DNA of 64,000 nucleotides from Sulfitobacter sp. OXR-159 (GTDB lineage Bacteria > Pseudomonadota > Alphaproteobacteria > Rhodobacterales > Rhodobacteraceae), in NCBI RefSeq assembly GCF_034377145.1, contig NZ_CP139709.1:1-64000 (forward strand), read 5' to 3'. Position 1 is the first letter of the stretch. Each line of letters opens with the position of its first letter. The notes below the pieces were generated by a model. That model was not told the origin of the DNA and made no database searches. It worked only from the letters and a program-made list of their open reading frames with translations. The translations under genes were made by a program, and so were the position numbers. Positions 9,601 to 16,637 of the stretch are shown one piece after another.

Positions 9601-10562
9601 AAGTCGAGTTGGGCCTTACGGACGCTGCGCAAGAGCGCGCCAATCGATAGATCGTGGTCAAGTCTCAGCCGGAACGGGACGGTAACAATGAAACACCCAA
9701 GGGCATCTGTGGTGTTCTCAAGAAGATGTCTTCCGCTAAGGGTCATGCCAAAAACGGCATCTGCGCGGCCTGTGACCCGTGCAAGCACAATACCCCAAGC
9801 CGCCGAAGCCACGGAGCTCAGGGTCACCTCCGCCGATTTTGCGAGAGCAACCAACGCTTCTGTTTGGCTTTTGCTCAAATGTTGCGTTAGGGTCTTTTTG
9901 CGCGTTGGTGCTTGGTGGGGGGCAATAAGGCCCGTATCTCCCCCCCAACCGTCGAGAGTTCGAGCGAAATAAGCTTCTCCTAGAGAATGGTCTAACGTCG
10001 CCAATGTCATGCAATGCTGCAAAAAGATGTCGTCTGAAATCTCGGGCGCGACAGGTGGCTGGTTTCCCGCCTCTATGGCTTCATAGTTAATAAAGGCCTG
10101 AGCCAGTAAAGGCGCGAAGCTACGCCCATCGAGCAGCGCATGCGGGAAAGTCCAAATTAGAATGCTGGTGGTTTGGCTGGTTTTTATGAGAGTGAGCCGG
10201 AAGCATGGGGACGTGTTGAGCGGGAAGCCCTTGGCCCGATCGGTTCTTAGAAGCTCTTGAAGATGTTGATCTGTTTCGCCCCGCGAAACATGGGTCCAGT
10301 CTAACGCTTCTATGGCCACATCTTGAGGCAGCGCGATATGCTGTGTTGGGCGCGCAGCTTCATTTGATTGTATTGCCAAACGGAGAATGGGGGACTGTTC
10401 AACGAGGCTTTGAAACGCAGCTGCGAGATTGCGTGGATCTAGGCATTCTTGGTCAAGATGGCAGACGATTTGTTCAAGATATAACCATGACCGCTTTGAT
10501 GATGCAGCTACCATAGCCTCTTGGACCGGCGTCAAGGGCGCGGATTGGGTGTTGAAAGGCAC
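6651..10562 (-). CDS. Single-module non-ribosomal peptide synthetase (C-A-PCP-TE)
   Basis: The 1,303-residue protein has one complete module. A condensation domain covers about 1-430, with the active-site motif seen as PHALLDG (the second His kept, the first replaced by Pro). An adenylation domain covers about 450-950: FTSGTTGRPKG near 604, NGYGPTETTITCT, YRTGDRVYW, GRMDRQIKIRGFR and TPGGKID near 937. A carrier domain has LGGNSLSLL with the phosphopantetheine Ser near 997. A C-terminal thioesterase has its likely nucleophile Ser in AVSVSSF near 1123. Aligned by eye to GrsA, the pocket residues read D-V-E-G-I-G-G-I-T, which I cannot assign to an amino acid. The start is GTG with a weak ribosome binding site; it is preferred because the condensation core begins within the first 15 residues. 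The product is unknown. The rhamnose operon lies downstream in the same orientation. Confidence 0.93.
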   Translation of the reverse strand: MPFNTQSAPLTPVQEAMVAASSKRSWLYLEQIVCHLDQECLDPRNLAAAFQSLVEQSPILRLAIQSNEAARPTQHIALPQDVAIEALDWTHVSRGETDQHLQELLRTDRAKGFPLNTSPCFRLTLIKTSQTTSILIWTFPHALLDGRSFAPLLAQAFINYEAIEAGNQPPVAPEISDDIFLQHCMTLATLDHSLGEAYFARTLDGWGGDTGLIAPHQAPTRKKTLTQHLSKSQTEALVALAKSAEVTLSSVASAAWGIVLARVTGRADAVFGMTLSGRHLLENTTDALGCFIVTVPFRLRLDHDLSIGALLRSVRKAQLDLRPFEHTPLAGLRRFTNVPPDKPLLESSLMFETSTLDVRMKTYGDAWQHRRVDLYEEDDLPLTVAAYQNEALRIEVEYDSNQVPQAPRLARYLKNLLCALTEAAPTTSLADLSMIDDDERQQLTLLAGETDTTAAEPCCITAFEQQAAHTPRRTALERIGGGKLTYGELDAASNALAQRLIDRKITPGDVVGICASRSPAFVVAILAIWKAGAVFVPMDPTYPTATLSIMAQDSDAKIILTDADAPPFDLATLALSYEQIQERQARAPDRSHMGQGRNAYILFTSGTTGRPKGVVVSQASLAAHAEAVTKVFDLSSEDRALQFASLSFDVAIEEIIPTLLSGAILVLRSPEMSQSVSAFLKACKAHRITLLNLPTGFWVELTLFLETHNRPVPPHLRMVIVGGERVPLSVLRRWRDIAPKIRWINGYGPTETTITCTAYEVTDDSHLKHSIPIGRPLAHARAWVLAADGSLAPMGAQGELCISGPAVAEGYVIAGDTKPAGFQIRRDILTGRRYRTGDRVYWQDSFLNFVGRMDRQIKIRGFRIDPNQIESLLEERHDVARAYVAIPEDRNKKLVAWYSGARATDPPSLQELQTYLAEKLPAYMVPDLSFVEAWPRTPGGKIDVAALPPPQEVTQSAAPQPQAATPQARQVAKLFETVLETGPVETSSSFFDLGGNSLSLLRLNTLLGKTFDAHIEPSLLYQDPSPAGIAKLIETKAEDRSCVIPLQPNGGRTPLYAIHALGENNSFFLPLAGALNPNQPLFGITIGIRKEGLPSTVEALAAFYVEQIKHHRPEGPIALVAVSVSSFITFEVAQQLLAAGRDVRALIFLDASGPDGRDRKGRFGHRWVHFKNLLKQGKPYLDKLKQERRGERLHAEEMARLKEAGTDIAPASDEERSVAQFVALSELAISNYVPAPYPRKITIFKADDPFDAQAVFANGLGWKSVAAAGFDMIQVKGGHITMLYPPHVEELAQHITKVLCAPR

Positions 10563-10722
10563 TCGTAAAAACTCAACGTTTAATAATGGCGGACTATAGC
10601 TGCATTACGCCTCGTAAAAAACATAATTCTTGAGAGGCAAATGTACGCAGATGAGAAGATGCTTTGATTTTAAAGCGCCAGAAGAAGCCTGAAAATCGGT
10701 ATTTACATGAAGATACAAAGGG

Positions 10723-10980
10723 TTATGGGCCGAAGTCGTAGTGAGTATCAGACTGGGGGCACCGGAGATTAGCCATATGCAATGGCGCATTTCCCCTATT
10801 GTCATGGATACTCTGTGTCATGGGCAAAGCGCGCGTTTGGGTGTCCACGGCAAGTGCTTCGTCTACTGTGGCCAAATGCTGCCCTATAAAGAAAATAAAC
10901 AGCGCCAGAGGGGCGCCTAACATGCCTTCTCGGAGGGCTTTTCTAAGCGCGCCCCGGTTCAACCTTTCGAATATACTCAT
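10723..10980 (-). CDS. Small putative membrane protein
   Basis: The ATG at 10980 is preceded by a strong ribosome binding site (GGGAGTAGGG). The 85-residue product starts MSIFERLNRGALRKALREG, an amphipathic basic stretch, followed by one hydrophobic segment, GAPLALFIFFIGQHL, and a hydrophilic C-terminus. I recognise no family. It lies upstream of the NRPS gene in the same orientation, so it could be its leader or partner, or it could be spurious. Confidence 0.4.
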   Translation of the reverse strand: MSIFERLNRGALRKALREGMLGAPLALFIFFIGQHLATVDEALAVDTQTRALPMTQSIHDNRGNAPLHMANLRCPQSDTHYDFGP

Positions 10981-11117
10981 TATCCCTACTCCCTGACATT
11001 CCCTTAATTCGGGAATATGAGGAAAGTAAGGCTTTTTGTACGCAGTCCGAGAGACGTCTGAGTTCTCCAAGTTTTAGCGGGTGGGACGGCGTTTCGCGGT
11101 TTCCCATAGTTGGTTGC

Positions 11118-11471
11118 CTTAAAGCATTTTGCATTTATTGCCGAGACATATCCGGCAGCTGTCCTGAAGTTCCAACATTCTTCGAGGTCGAAGAGTCCAC
11201 AGATGTCGGCGAGCGCCTCGAATAGGGCGTCGAAGGTGCTGGTCTCGATCTGTCAGAGGTGTGCCTTGAGTTTGGTGAATGCCAACTCGATTGGATTGAG
11301 GTCGGGGCTGTAAGTGGGCAGGAACAAGTACCAACAACCTCGCCTTCGCAATGCTTCAGCGGCACGGGGGCTTTGGTCCGTAGAGGGGTTATCCAGGATG
11401 ACAACAGCGCCGGGTTCGAGTTCGGGAGCCAGTTGCGTTTCGATGTAAGTGTCAAATGCGTGGCCGTTCAT
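11118..11471 (-). pseudogene. IS630-family transposase remnant
   Basis: The C-terminal DDE region is readable in two frames. One frame carries [19 protein letters not shown] and [18 protein letters not shown], the IS630 signature with the catalytic Asp and Glu. The rest continues in another frame, so the gene is broken by at least one frameshift and lacks its N-terminal half. A closely similar remnant lies at 46240-46515. Both end in GCAAAATGCTTTA, probably close to the element end. Confidence 0.75.
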
Positions 11472-11934
11472 GGCCCCGATGATGACCCAAGGGGCAATCA
11501 GGGCGTTTTGCTGCTACCCAGCGATGAACGTCTGTGTCTCCATTTCCCGAACTTTCGGTTTGAACGGATGGACAAGAAAAGCAACTCGTCAAGCCTTCAG
11601 ATTGTCGATCTCACAGCCCGGCCGATTGAAAATCACTACCTTCACGCAACTGGTCAGCGATCGCAAACTGATCAACGTGCCATTGAGGTACTGCTTGAAA
11701 AGCTTCACTTTTGTTCAGGAGAAAGCTGTGAAATCGACAAGTATGACGTGTTTCCCAAAGGGCTATAGAATTCAAAGTCGAGCAGAAACCCGCCAATGAA
11801 CGGACGATTAGATCGTCCCAACTTTGTTGCGTATGATCAACGAGATTACCTTGATGTCTACTAAATGGCGATCAATTCTCTGACGCATATTTCTAATGGG
11901 AGCTATTGGTTAAAAGCCTGCATAGCGATTTTGC
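11472..11934. other. Gap without a recognisable gene
   Basis: This stretch between the IS630 remnant and yoeB has several short open frames, none with a family signature, good start or consistent codon pattern. It may contain more IS debris. Confidence 0.35.
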
Positions 11935-12201
11935 TTAGTAATGAAATCGCAGTTGTGCAATCTCTAAGCTCTGGCTGTCGCCAGTACCACTAACCCGGTA
12001 GACCATCCGGTCTTCCTGAGAAATTCGCCGGGACCACCAGCCAGTCAAATCTCCCTTCAAAGGTCCCGGCTTGCCGGTTCCTTTGAAGGGAGTCCGCTTG
12101 CATTGCTTGATCAGCTCGTTGATCCGCTCATGTACCTTGTCGTTGGTGCTGCCCCAGTATTGATAATCTTCCCATGCCTGATCGGAAAAAACCAGCTTCA
12201 C
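11935..12201 (-). CDS. yoeB: YoeB-family toxin (ribosome-dependent mRNA interferase)
   Basis: The 88-residue product matches YoeB closely in length and sequence. It has FSDQAWEDYQYW at the N-terminus, INELIKQCKRTPFKGTGKPGPLK in the middle and GWWSRRISQEDRMVYRV, which holds the catalytic region, and it ends ...RFHY as in typical YoeB. It cleaves mRNA at the ribosomal A site in known members. The start overlaps the yefM stop (ATGA), so toxin translation is coupled to antitoxin translation. The pair appears intact and lies between an IS630 remnant and a cut TRAP gene. Confidence 0.93.
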   Translation of the reverse strand: MKLVFSDQAWEDYQYWGSTNDKVHERINELIKQCKRTPFKGTGKPGPLKGDLTGWWSRRISQEDRMVYRVSGTGDSQSLEIAQLRFHY

Positions 12202-12449
12202 TCGGTCAGCTCACGCTCTTCGCCAGCTCCCGCGTCGAGTTGCGCAATTGAGGCGCGCAATCGGGATGCGTTCTTCGGTGTGGACAAAAGGTGTAGCGTC
12301 TCGTTGACGGCGTTCCAGGTTTCCAAGGATACAACCACAACGGACTCACCTTTTTTGCGCGTCACAACAACTTCTTGCTTGTCGTGAATCGCTCGATCCA
12401 TAACGCCCTTCAGTTGAGCTCGCGCGTCTGAGTAGGTCATAACATCCAT
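12198..12449 (-). CDS. yefM: YefM-family antitoxin
   Basis: The 83-residue product has the Phd/YefM layout. The N-terminal DNA-binding part starts MDVMTYSDARAQLKGVMD and is followed by VVVTRKKGESVVVVSLETWNAV. A charged C-terminal tail should bind YoeB. A good ribosome binding site (AAAGGAGAG) precedes the ATG. Two TGTACA-like sites lie upstream and fit autoregulation. It is the first gene of the yefM-yoeB operon. Confidence 0.93.
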   Translation of the reverse strand: MDVMTYSDARAQLKGVMDRAIHDKQEVVVTRKKGESVVVVSLETWNAVNETLHLLSTPKNASRLRASIAQLDAGAGEERELTE

Positions 12450-12476
12450 GTCGACTCTCCTTTGCCTCTCAGTATA

Positions 12477-12494
12477 TGTACAGCATTAAGTACA
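12477..12494 (-). promoter_or_regulatory. Putative YefM operator
   Basis: TGTACA (12477-12482) and AGTACA (12489-12494) form an inverted pair about 28 bases before the yefM start. Known YefM operators carry TGTACA cores, so this is a likely autoregulatory site overlapping the promoter. Confidence 0.6.
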
Positions 12495-12510
12495 AGTAAA
12501 GGGGCGCAAC

Positions 12511-12642
12511 GAAAGCGACAGTCGCAGGCACGAATGGCATACGCAATGCTTGGCTCGGAGGGCACTCCCGTCGCTAACTGGGAACACATCTACATCTCGC
12601 GCAAGGCGCTTCGCGGTTTCTCACAGTTGGCTGCCTGAGACG
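12511..12642 (+). pseudogene. Unidentified coding-like 3' fragment
   Basis: A frame on the plus strand reads MAYAMLGSEGTPVANWEHI and continues through SRKALRGFSQLAA to a stop at 12640-12642. It looks like the C-terminal end of a protein, but I cannot name it. Its last 35 bases or so recur at about 11084-11118. Confidence 0.3.
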
Positions 12643-12869
12643 GCGGGCACATCATACTTATCGGGGATAATGGGTATCACCGATGGCTGCTGCCTAGGTT
12701 ACTGAACTTCATTTGAGAAGATGATTGCCAGGGACGGCACTTCTACAGCCGAGCCGCGGACCGGCGAATTGTTTGTATTTTTTTTGTCGACATAGTGAGT
12801 TGGGTTTGTATTACTACGACTCGTAAAGCCGCAGCCGAAGACTGCAGCACTCAACAGAGGAGACAAAAC

Positions 12870-13350
12870 ATGTCATATTCCCCAAATTGGCTCGCTTTCG
12901 CAGGTGCGCTGACGTTTCTCGCAGCACCCGTTGCGGCACAGGACGTAACGTGGCGCGTCCCAACTTCTGTGCCTGAGGGATCGCCTTTCTATGTGAACTT
13001 CCTCGAGCGCTTCGCTGGGAACGTTGACATGCTTACGGATGGTAAGGTTGAAGTGCAGCCTTTTGGTGCTGGGATCTTGGTTCCGGCCCTTCAGGTATAC
13101 GATGGTGTGCGCGATGGTATCGTCGAAGCAGGCCACTCAACGCCAAGCTATTTGGTCAATCAAGATCCTATTAACGCGATCTTCTCAGGCTTCCCAGGTG
13201 GTATGGGGCCCGAAGCCTACGCAACATGGATCTATGAGGGTGGAGGCAAAGAAAAGCTTCAAGAAATCCGAGACGAGGACGGCTTTAAATCACTGGTCGT
13301 TGGGATCGGGTCTTCCGAAGTCATGGCGCACTCAAACATGCCAATTGAGA
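12870..13350 (+). pseudogene. TRAP transporter solute-binding protein (DctP family), 5' part only
   Basis: The first 160 residues of a periplasmic TRAP binding protein are present. A signal peptide ends with APVAAQ, followed by DVTWRVPTSVPEGSPFYVNFLERFA, typical of the DctP family, and later SGFPGGMGPEAYATWIYEGGG. A full protein would have about 330-370 residues. The frame is cut by the left end of an IS21-type element at 13351, and no continuation is found beyond its right end. The membrane components of the transporter are absent. AGAGGAGA precedes the ATG at 12870, so the chosen start is well supported. Confidence 0.88.
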
Positions 13351-13452
13351 TGTGAACGGCGGAGCAATACTCGGCCACGGTAGCGACGGCATAGTGTTGT
13401 CGCGGGCGGCGTAAAAGTCGTCCACTTTTGCCCTTTCGGATTTCGGGAGGGC

Positions 13453-14958
13453 TTGGGGATATACACCGTGGACTTGTATTTGAAGGTGCGTCACGCTCAT
13501 TTCCAGGATGGATTGAGCGGGCGTCAGATTGCCCGGGATTTTGGGATCAGCCGGGACAGTGTTGCGAAGATGTTGGCCTATTCGGAACCGCCGGGATATC
13601 GGCGGACAGCGCCGATCAGGCGCCCGAAGCTGGATGCGTTCACCAGCCAGATGGACCAATGGCTTGCTGAAGACAGGAGCCGCCCTCGCAAGCAGCGTCA
13701 CACCGCCAAGCGTATTTTCGAGCGGTTGCGGGACGAGTGCGGTTTTGATGGCAGCTACACCATCGTCAAGGATTACGTTCGAGACCGGAAGCGGACCGGC
13801 AAGGAGATGTTCGTGCCGCTGAGCCATCCGCCCGGTCATGCACAGGCCGATTTTGGTGAAGCGCTTGTCGTGATCGGCGGCGTCGAGCAGAAGGCACACT
13901 TCTTTGCCCTCGATCTGCCGCACAGCGATGCATGCTACATCCGGGCCTATCCTGCGGCCAATACCGAGGCGTGGCTTGACGGCCATGCCCATGCCTTTGC
14001 GTTCTTCGGCGCGGTTCCCCAGTCGGTTCTTTATGACAATGACCGCTGCCTGGTAGCCCGGATTCTGCCGGATGGCTCCCGGCAAAGAACCCAGCGGTTC
14101 AGCGCGATGTTGTCGCATTACGTGATCCGGGACCGCTATGGCCGTCCCGGCAAGGGCAATGACAAAGGGGCCGTGGAGGGGCTGGTCGGCTACGGACGTC
14201 GCAACTTCATGGTGCCGATCCCGTCCTTTCCGGACTGGCACGCGTTCAACGCTCACCTGGAAGAGCAGTGCCGCAAGCGCCAGGGTGATGTTCTGCGTGG
14301 CCACAAGGTCAGCATCGGGGAACGGCTGAAGGCCGATCTCGCGGCGATGCGGGATTTGCCCGGCACTCCCTTTGAGGCCTGTGAGTTGCAAAGTGGCCAG
14401 GTCACATCGACATCGGTGGTGCGTTATCGCGGCAATGATTATTCGGTGCCGGTTGCCTACGGCCACCGTGCGGTCTGGATCAAGGGCTTCGTGACCCGGG
14501 TTGTCATCGGCTGCGGCGCCGAGGTGATCGCTGAGCATTCGCGCTCCTATGACACCGGCGACATGGTGTTTGATCCACTGCATTACCTGGCGCTGATCGA
14601 ACGCAAGATCATGTCCTTCGATCAGGCCGCGCCTCTGCAGGGCTGGGAGTTGCCCGAAGCGTTCAAAACCCTGCGCCGACTGCTGGAAGCCCGGCAGGGA
14701 AAGGCCGGCAAGCGCGAGTATGTGCAGGTCCTGCGCCTTCTGGAGCGCTTCGAGATTGACGTGCTGCATCTTGCCGTCAAAGATGCCTTGCGAATGGGAG
14801 CGGTCAGCTTCGATGCAATCAAGCACCTGATCTTGTGCAGGGTCGAGCAAAGGCCTCCGAGGCTGGATCTGGATGTCTATCCCTTCCTGCCCAGAACCAA
14901 CATCACCACCACCTCCGCCGCATCCTACATGAGCCTGCTGGCAGGAGGTGGGGCATGA
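13453..14958 (+). CDS. istA: IS21-family transposase IstA
   Basis: The 501-residue product has an N-terminal helix-turn-helix (SGRQIARDFGISRDSVAKML) and an integrase-type catalytic core: HAQADFGEALV with the first Asp, SVLYDNDRCLV with the second Asp and KGNDKGAVEGLVGY with the Glu. A C-terminal Mu-type domain contains VVRYRGNDYSVPVAYGH. The start used is TTG; a GTG at 13468 is also possible. The stop overlaps the istB start (ATGA). Confidence 0.95.
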   Translation: MGIYTVDLYLKVRHAHFQDGLSGRQIARDFGISRDSVAKMLAYSEPPGYRRTAPIRRPKLDAFTSQMDQWLAEDRSRPRKQRHTAKRIFERLRDECGFDGSYTIVKDYVRDRKRTGKEMFVPLSHPPGHAQADFGEALVVIGGVEQKAHFFALDLPHSDACYIRAYPAANTEAWLDGHAHAFAFFGAVPQSVLYDNDRCLVARILPDGSRQRTQRFSAMLSHYVIRDRYGRPGKGNDKGAVEGLVGYGRRNFMVPIPSFPDWHAFNAHLEEQCRKRQGDVLRGHKVSIGERLKADLAAMRDLPGTPFEACELQSGQVTSTSVVRYRGNDYSVPVAYGHRAVWIKGFVTRVVIGCGAEVIAEHSRSYDTGDMVFDPLHYLALIERKIMSFDQAAPLQGWELPEAFKTLRRLLEARQGKAGKREYVQVLRLLERFEIDVLHLAVKDALRMGAVSFDAIKHLILCRVEQRPPRLDLDVYPFLPRTNITTTSAASYMSLLAGGGA

Positions 14959-15719
14959 CGGATGCACCCGAACTGCTGCTGGCCCACCATCTCAAAACGC
15001 TTCGGCTGCCCACGTTCCTGCGTGAACATGACAAGCAGGCCCGTATCTGCGCCGCTGAAGGCGTAGATCACGTGCGTTACCTGGCCCGGCTGACCGAGCT
15101 GGAACTGATCGACCGGGAACGGCGCATGGTGGAACGCCGGATCAAGGCCGCAAAGTTCCCGACCATCAAAAGCCTGGACAGCTTCGACTTCAAGGCGATT
15201 CCGTCGCTCAACAAGATGATGGTGCTGGAGCTGGCGCGCTGCGAATGGATCGAACGCAAGGAGAATGTGATCGCGCTCGGTCCCTCCGGCACCGGCAAGA
15301 CCCATGTCGCCCTCGGGCTGGGACTGGCTGCCTGCCAGAAAGGATTGCCTGTCGCCTTCGTGACCGCCGCAGCCCTCGTGCACGAGATGATGGAGGCCCG
15401 CGACGAAAAACGCCTCCTGCAACTCCAGCGCAAACTCGCCAAGGTCAAACTGCTGATCATCGACGAGCTGGGATTCGTCCCCTTGAGCAAAACCGGCGCC
15501 GAGCTTCTGTTCGAGCTGATCTCACAGCGCTACGAGCGAGGGTCGACCCTGATCACAAGCAACCTGCCCTTCGAGGAGTGGACCGAAACCTTCGGCACCG
15601 AACGCCTGACCGGCGCGCTGCTGGACCGGCTGACACACCACGTCAACATCCTCGAGATGAACGGCGAAAGCTACCGCCTCAATCAAAGCCGCGCCCGCCT
15701 CGCCGCCGCTAACAAATAA
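14955..15719 (+). CDS. istB: IS21-family helper ATPase IstB
   Basis: This AAA+ ATPase (254 residues) controls target selection by IstA. It has a Walker A motif in ALGPSGTGKTHVALGLG and a Walker B motif in KLLIIDELGFVPLSK. The C-terminal GALLDRLTHHVNILEMNGES is typical of the family. The ATG at 14955 overlaps the istA stop, so this start is preferred over longer upstream possibilities. Confidence 0.95.
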   Translation: MTDAPELLLAHHLKTLRLPTFLREHDKQARICAAEGVDHVRYLARLTELELIDRERRMVERRIKAAKFPTIKSLDSFDFKAIPSLNKMMVLELARCEWIERKENVIALGPSGTGKTHVALGLGLAACQKGLPVAFVTAAALVHEMMEARDEKRLLQLQRKLAKVKLLIIDELGFVPLSKTGAELLFELISQRYERGSTLITSNLPFEEWTETFGTERLTGALLDRLTHHVNILEMNGESYRLNQSRARLAAANK

Positions 15720-15857
15720 ACCTCACAGAATTGGCCTGACGGCCAATGCGCCTTGGACCGGGCTTGCTATATGAGGGCCGCACGCTCCAAGGCGCTCGCC
15801 CCAAACTGGCCGACTTTTGCTCCGCCACAATGGCCGAATTTTACTCCGCCGTTGACA

Positions 15858-15907
15858 CCCTGAGCCTTAAGATCCTCGTCTAGACGTACATGTAGCATAG
15901 AGCTCAT
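15858..15907 (-). pseudogene. RelB/DinJ-family antitoxin, first 16 codons only
   Basis: Reading the minus strand from the ATG at 15907 gives MSSMLHVRLDEDLKAQ, the start of a RelB/DinJ antitoxin. AGGGAGAG lies at the right distance upstream. The frame is cut at the right end of IS21 element A. No remaining relB or relE sequence is seen on the other side of the element. Confidence 0.72.
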
Positions 15908-15920
15908 AGCAGCTCTCCCT

Positions 15921-15938
15921 GTATCTCATGTGAGATAC
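15921..15938 (-). promoter_or_regulatory. Palindromic operator upstream of the relB fragment
   Basis: GTATCTCA-TG-TGAGATAC is an inverted repeat with perfect 8-base arms, 14 bases before the relB-like start. Position and symmetry fit an autoregulatory TA operator that outlived its gene. Confidence 0.6.
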
Positions 15939-16194
15939 ATATATGAGAAATTTGTGTGCGGTCAACCAGTAGTAACCAATCAAATGGTTGTCTGAATTTC
16001 ACCGGAGGCGGACTTTCCGATTTTTTGAAGCCTTATTGCTACGCCAAATTCTCATTTGGGCGTGCTATCTACCAGGGGCGTGGGATAGACGTTCGCAGCC
16101 TGGCGCCTGACGGTTGAGCAATTCAGCGAAAGCCCCTTGATAGGAGAGGCCTCCATAAGTTTAGAATGCAAGAAAAGCTAAATCTTTAACCTCT

Positions 16195-16509
16195 TTAAGG
16201 GTTATGGTGCTGGAGGGGTTCACCTCCAGCAGGGTAGGTGACGAAGTCAAAGAATGCAGCTGTGGGGTGGGCGGAGCGTAAGATTTCAACTAACTCTTGT
16301 GCTTCAGAGAGGTGGTCGAAGATTTGTTCTGCAAGTGAGATGTACACGCTTTCCTGAGGTTCCCCTTGCGCAACACAGACCACGAAACCGTCTCTTTCTG
16401 CCGCAAAGCGGTAGGTTTCATTCTGAGGGCTGAGATCAGCTAGAATGCTGGCAGGCGCAAGATCGATCCGAAGCCTCTGAGAGTAGAAATCTGCAATCTT
16501 CTCAATCAT
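16195..16509 (-). CDS. Hypothetical protein
   Basis: The 104-residue product from the ATG at 16509 is acidic and has no family I recognise. AAAGGTG lies nine bases before this ATG. Longer starts at 16536 and 16566 lack a ribosome binding site. The middle reads as alternating strands and helices (YRFAAERDGFVVCVAQGE, then VYISLAEQIFDHLSEAQELV). It lies upstream of a nucleotidyltransferase-like gene that ends 129 bases away in the same orientation. Function unknown. Confidence 0.5.
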   Translation of the reverse strand: MIEKIADFYSQRLRIDLAPASILADLSPQNETYRFAAERDGFVVCVAQGEPQESVYISLAEQIFDHLSEAQELVEILRSAHPTAAFFDFVTYPAGGEPLQHHNP

Positions 16510-16637
16510 TGGTCCGGTCACCTTTTTGCACAACATTACGTTACGCAATGGGTGATTTGGCCGCAACGCGTTTCAGAAAAGGCGGACTGCGGTCTCTTGC
16601 GGCCACGCCGCCCGAGAACTGTTTTAGGTTGCTTTAC

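Larger units (their letters stand above)
13351..15857 (+). mobile_element. IS21-family element A (2,507 bp)
   Basis: The left end (TGTGAACGGCGGAGCAATAC) and the complement of the right end (TGTCAACGGCGGAGTAAAAT) are inverted repeats. A second internal repeat follows each of them, as usual for IS21. The element carries intact istA and istB. The flanking bases do not form a target duplication: the left flank ends ATTGAGA and the right flank starts CCCTGAG. The left neighbour is a cut TRAP gene and the right neighbour a cut relB gene. Confidence 0.9.

Noticed and set aside
13321..14967. 548-codon open frame on the minus strand
   Set aside because: It lies opposite the intact istA gene, has no family signal and reflects codon bias on the other strand.
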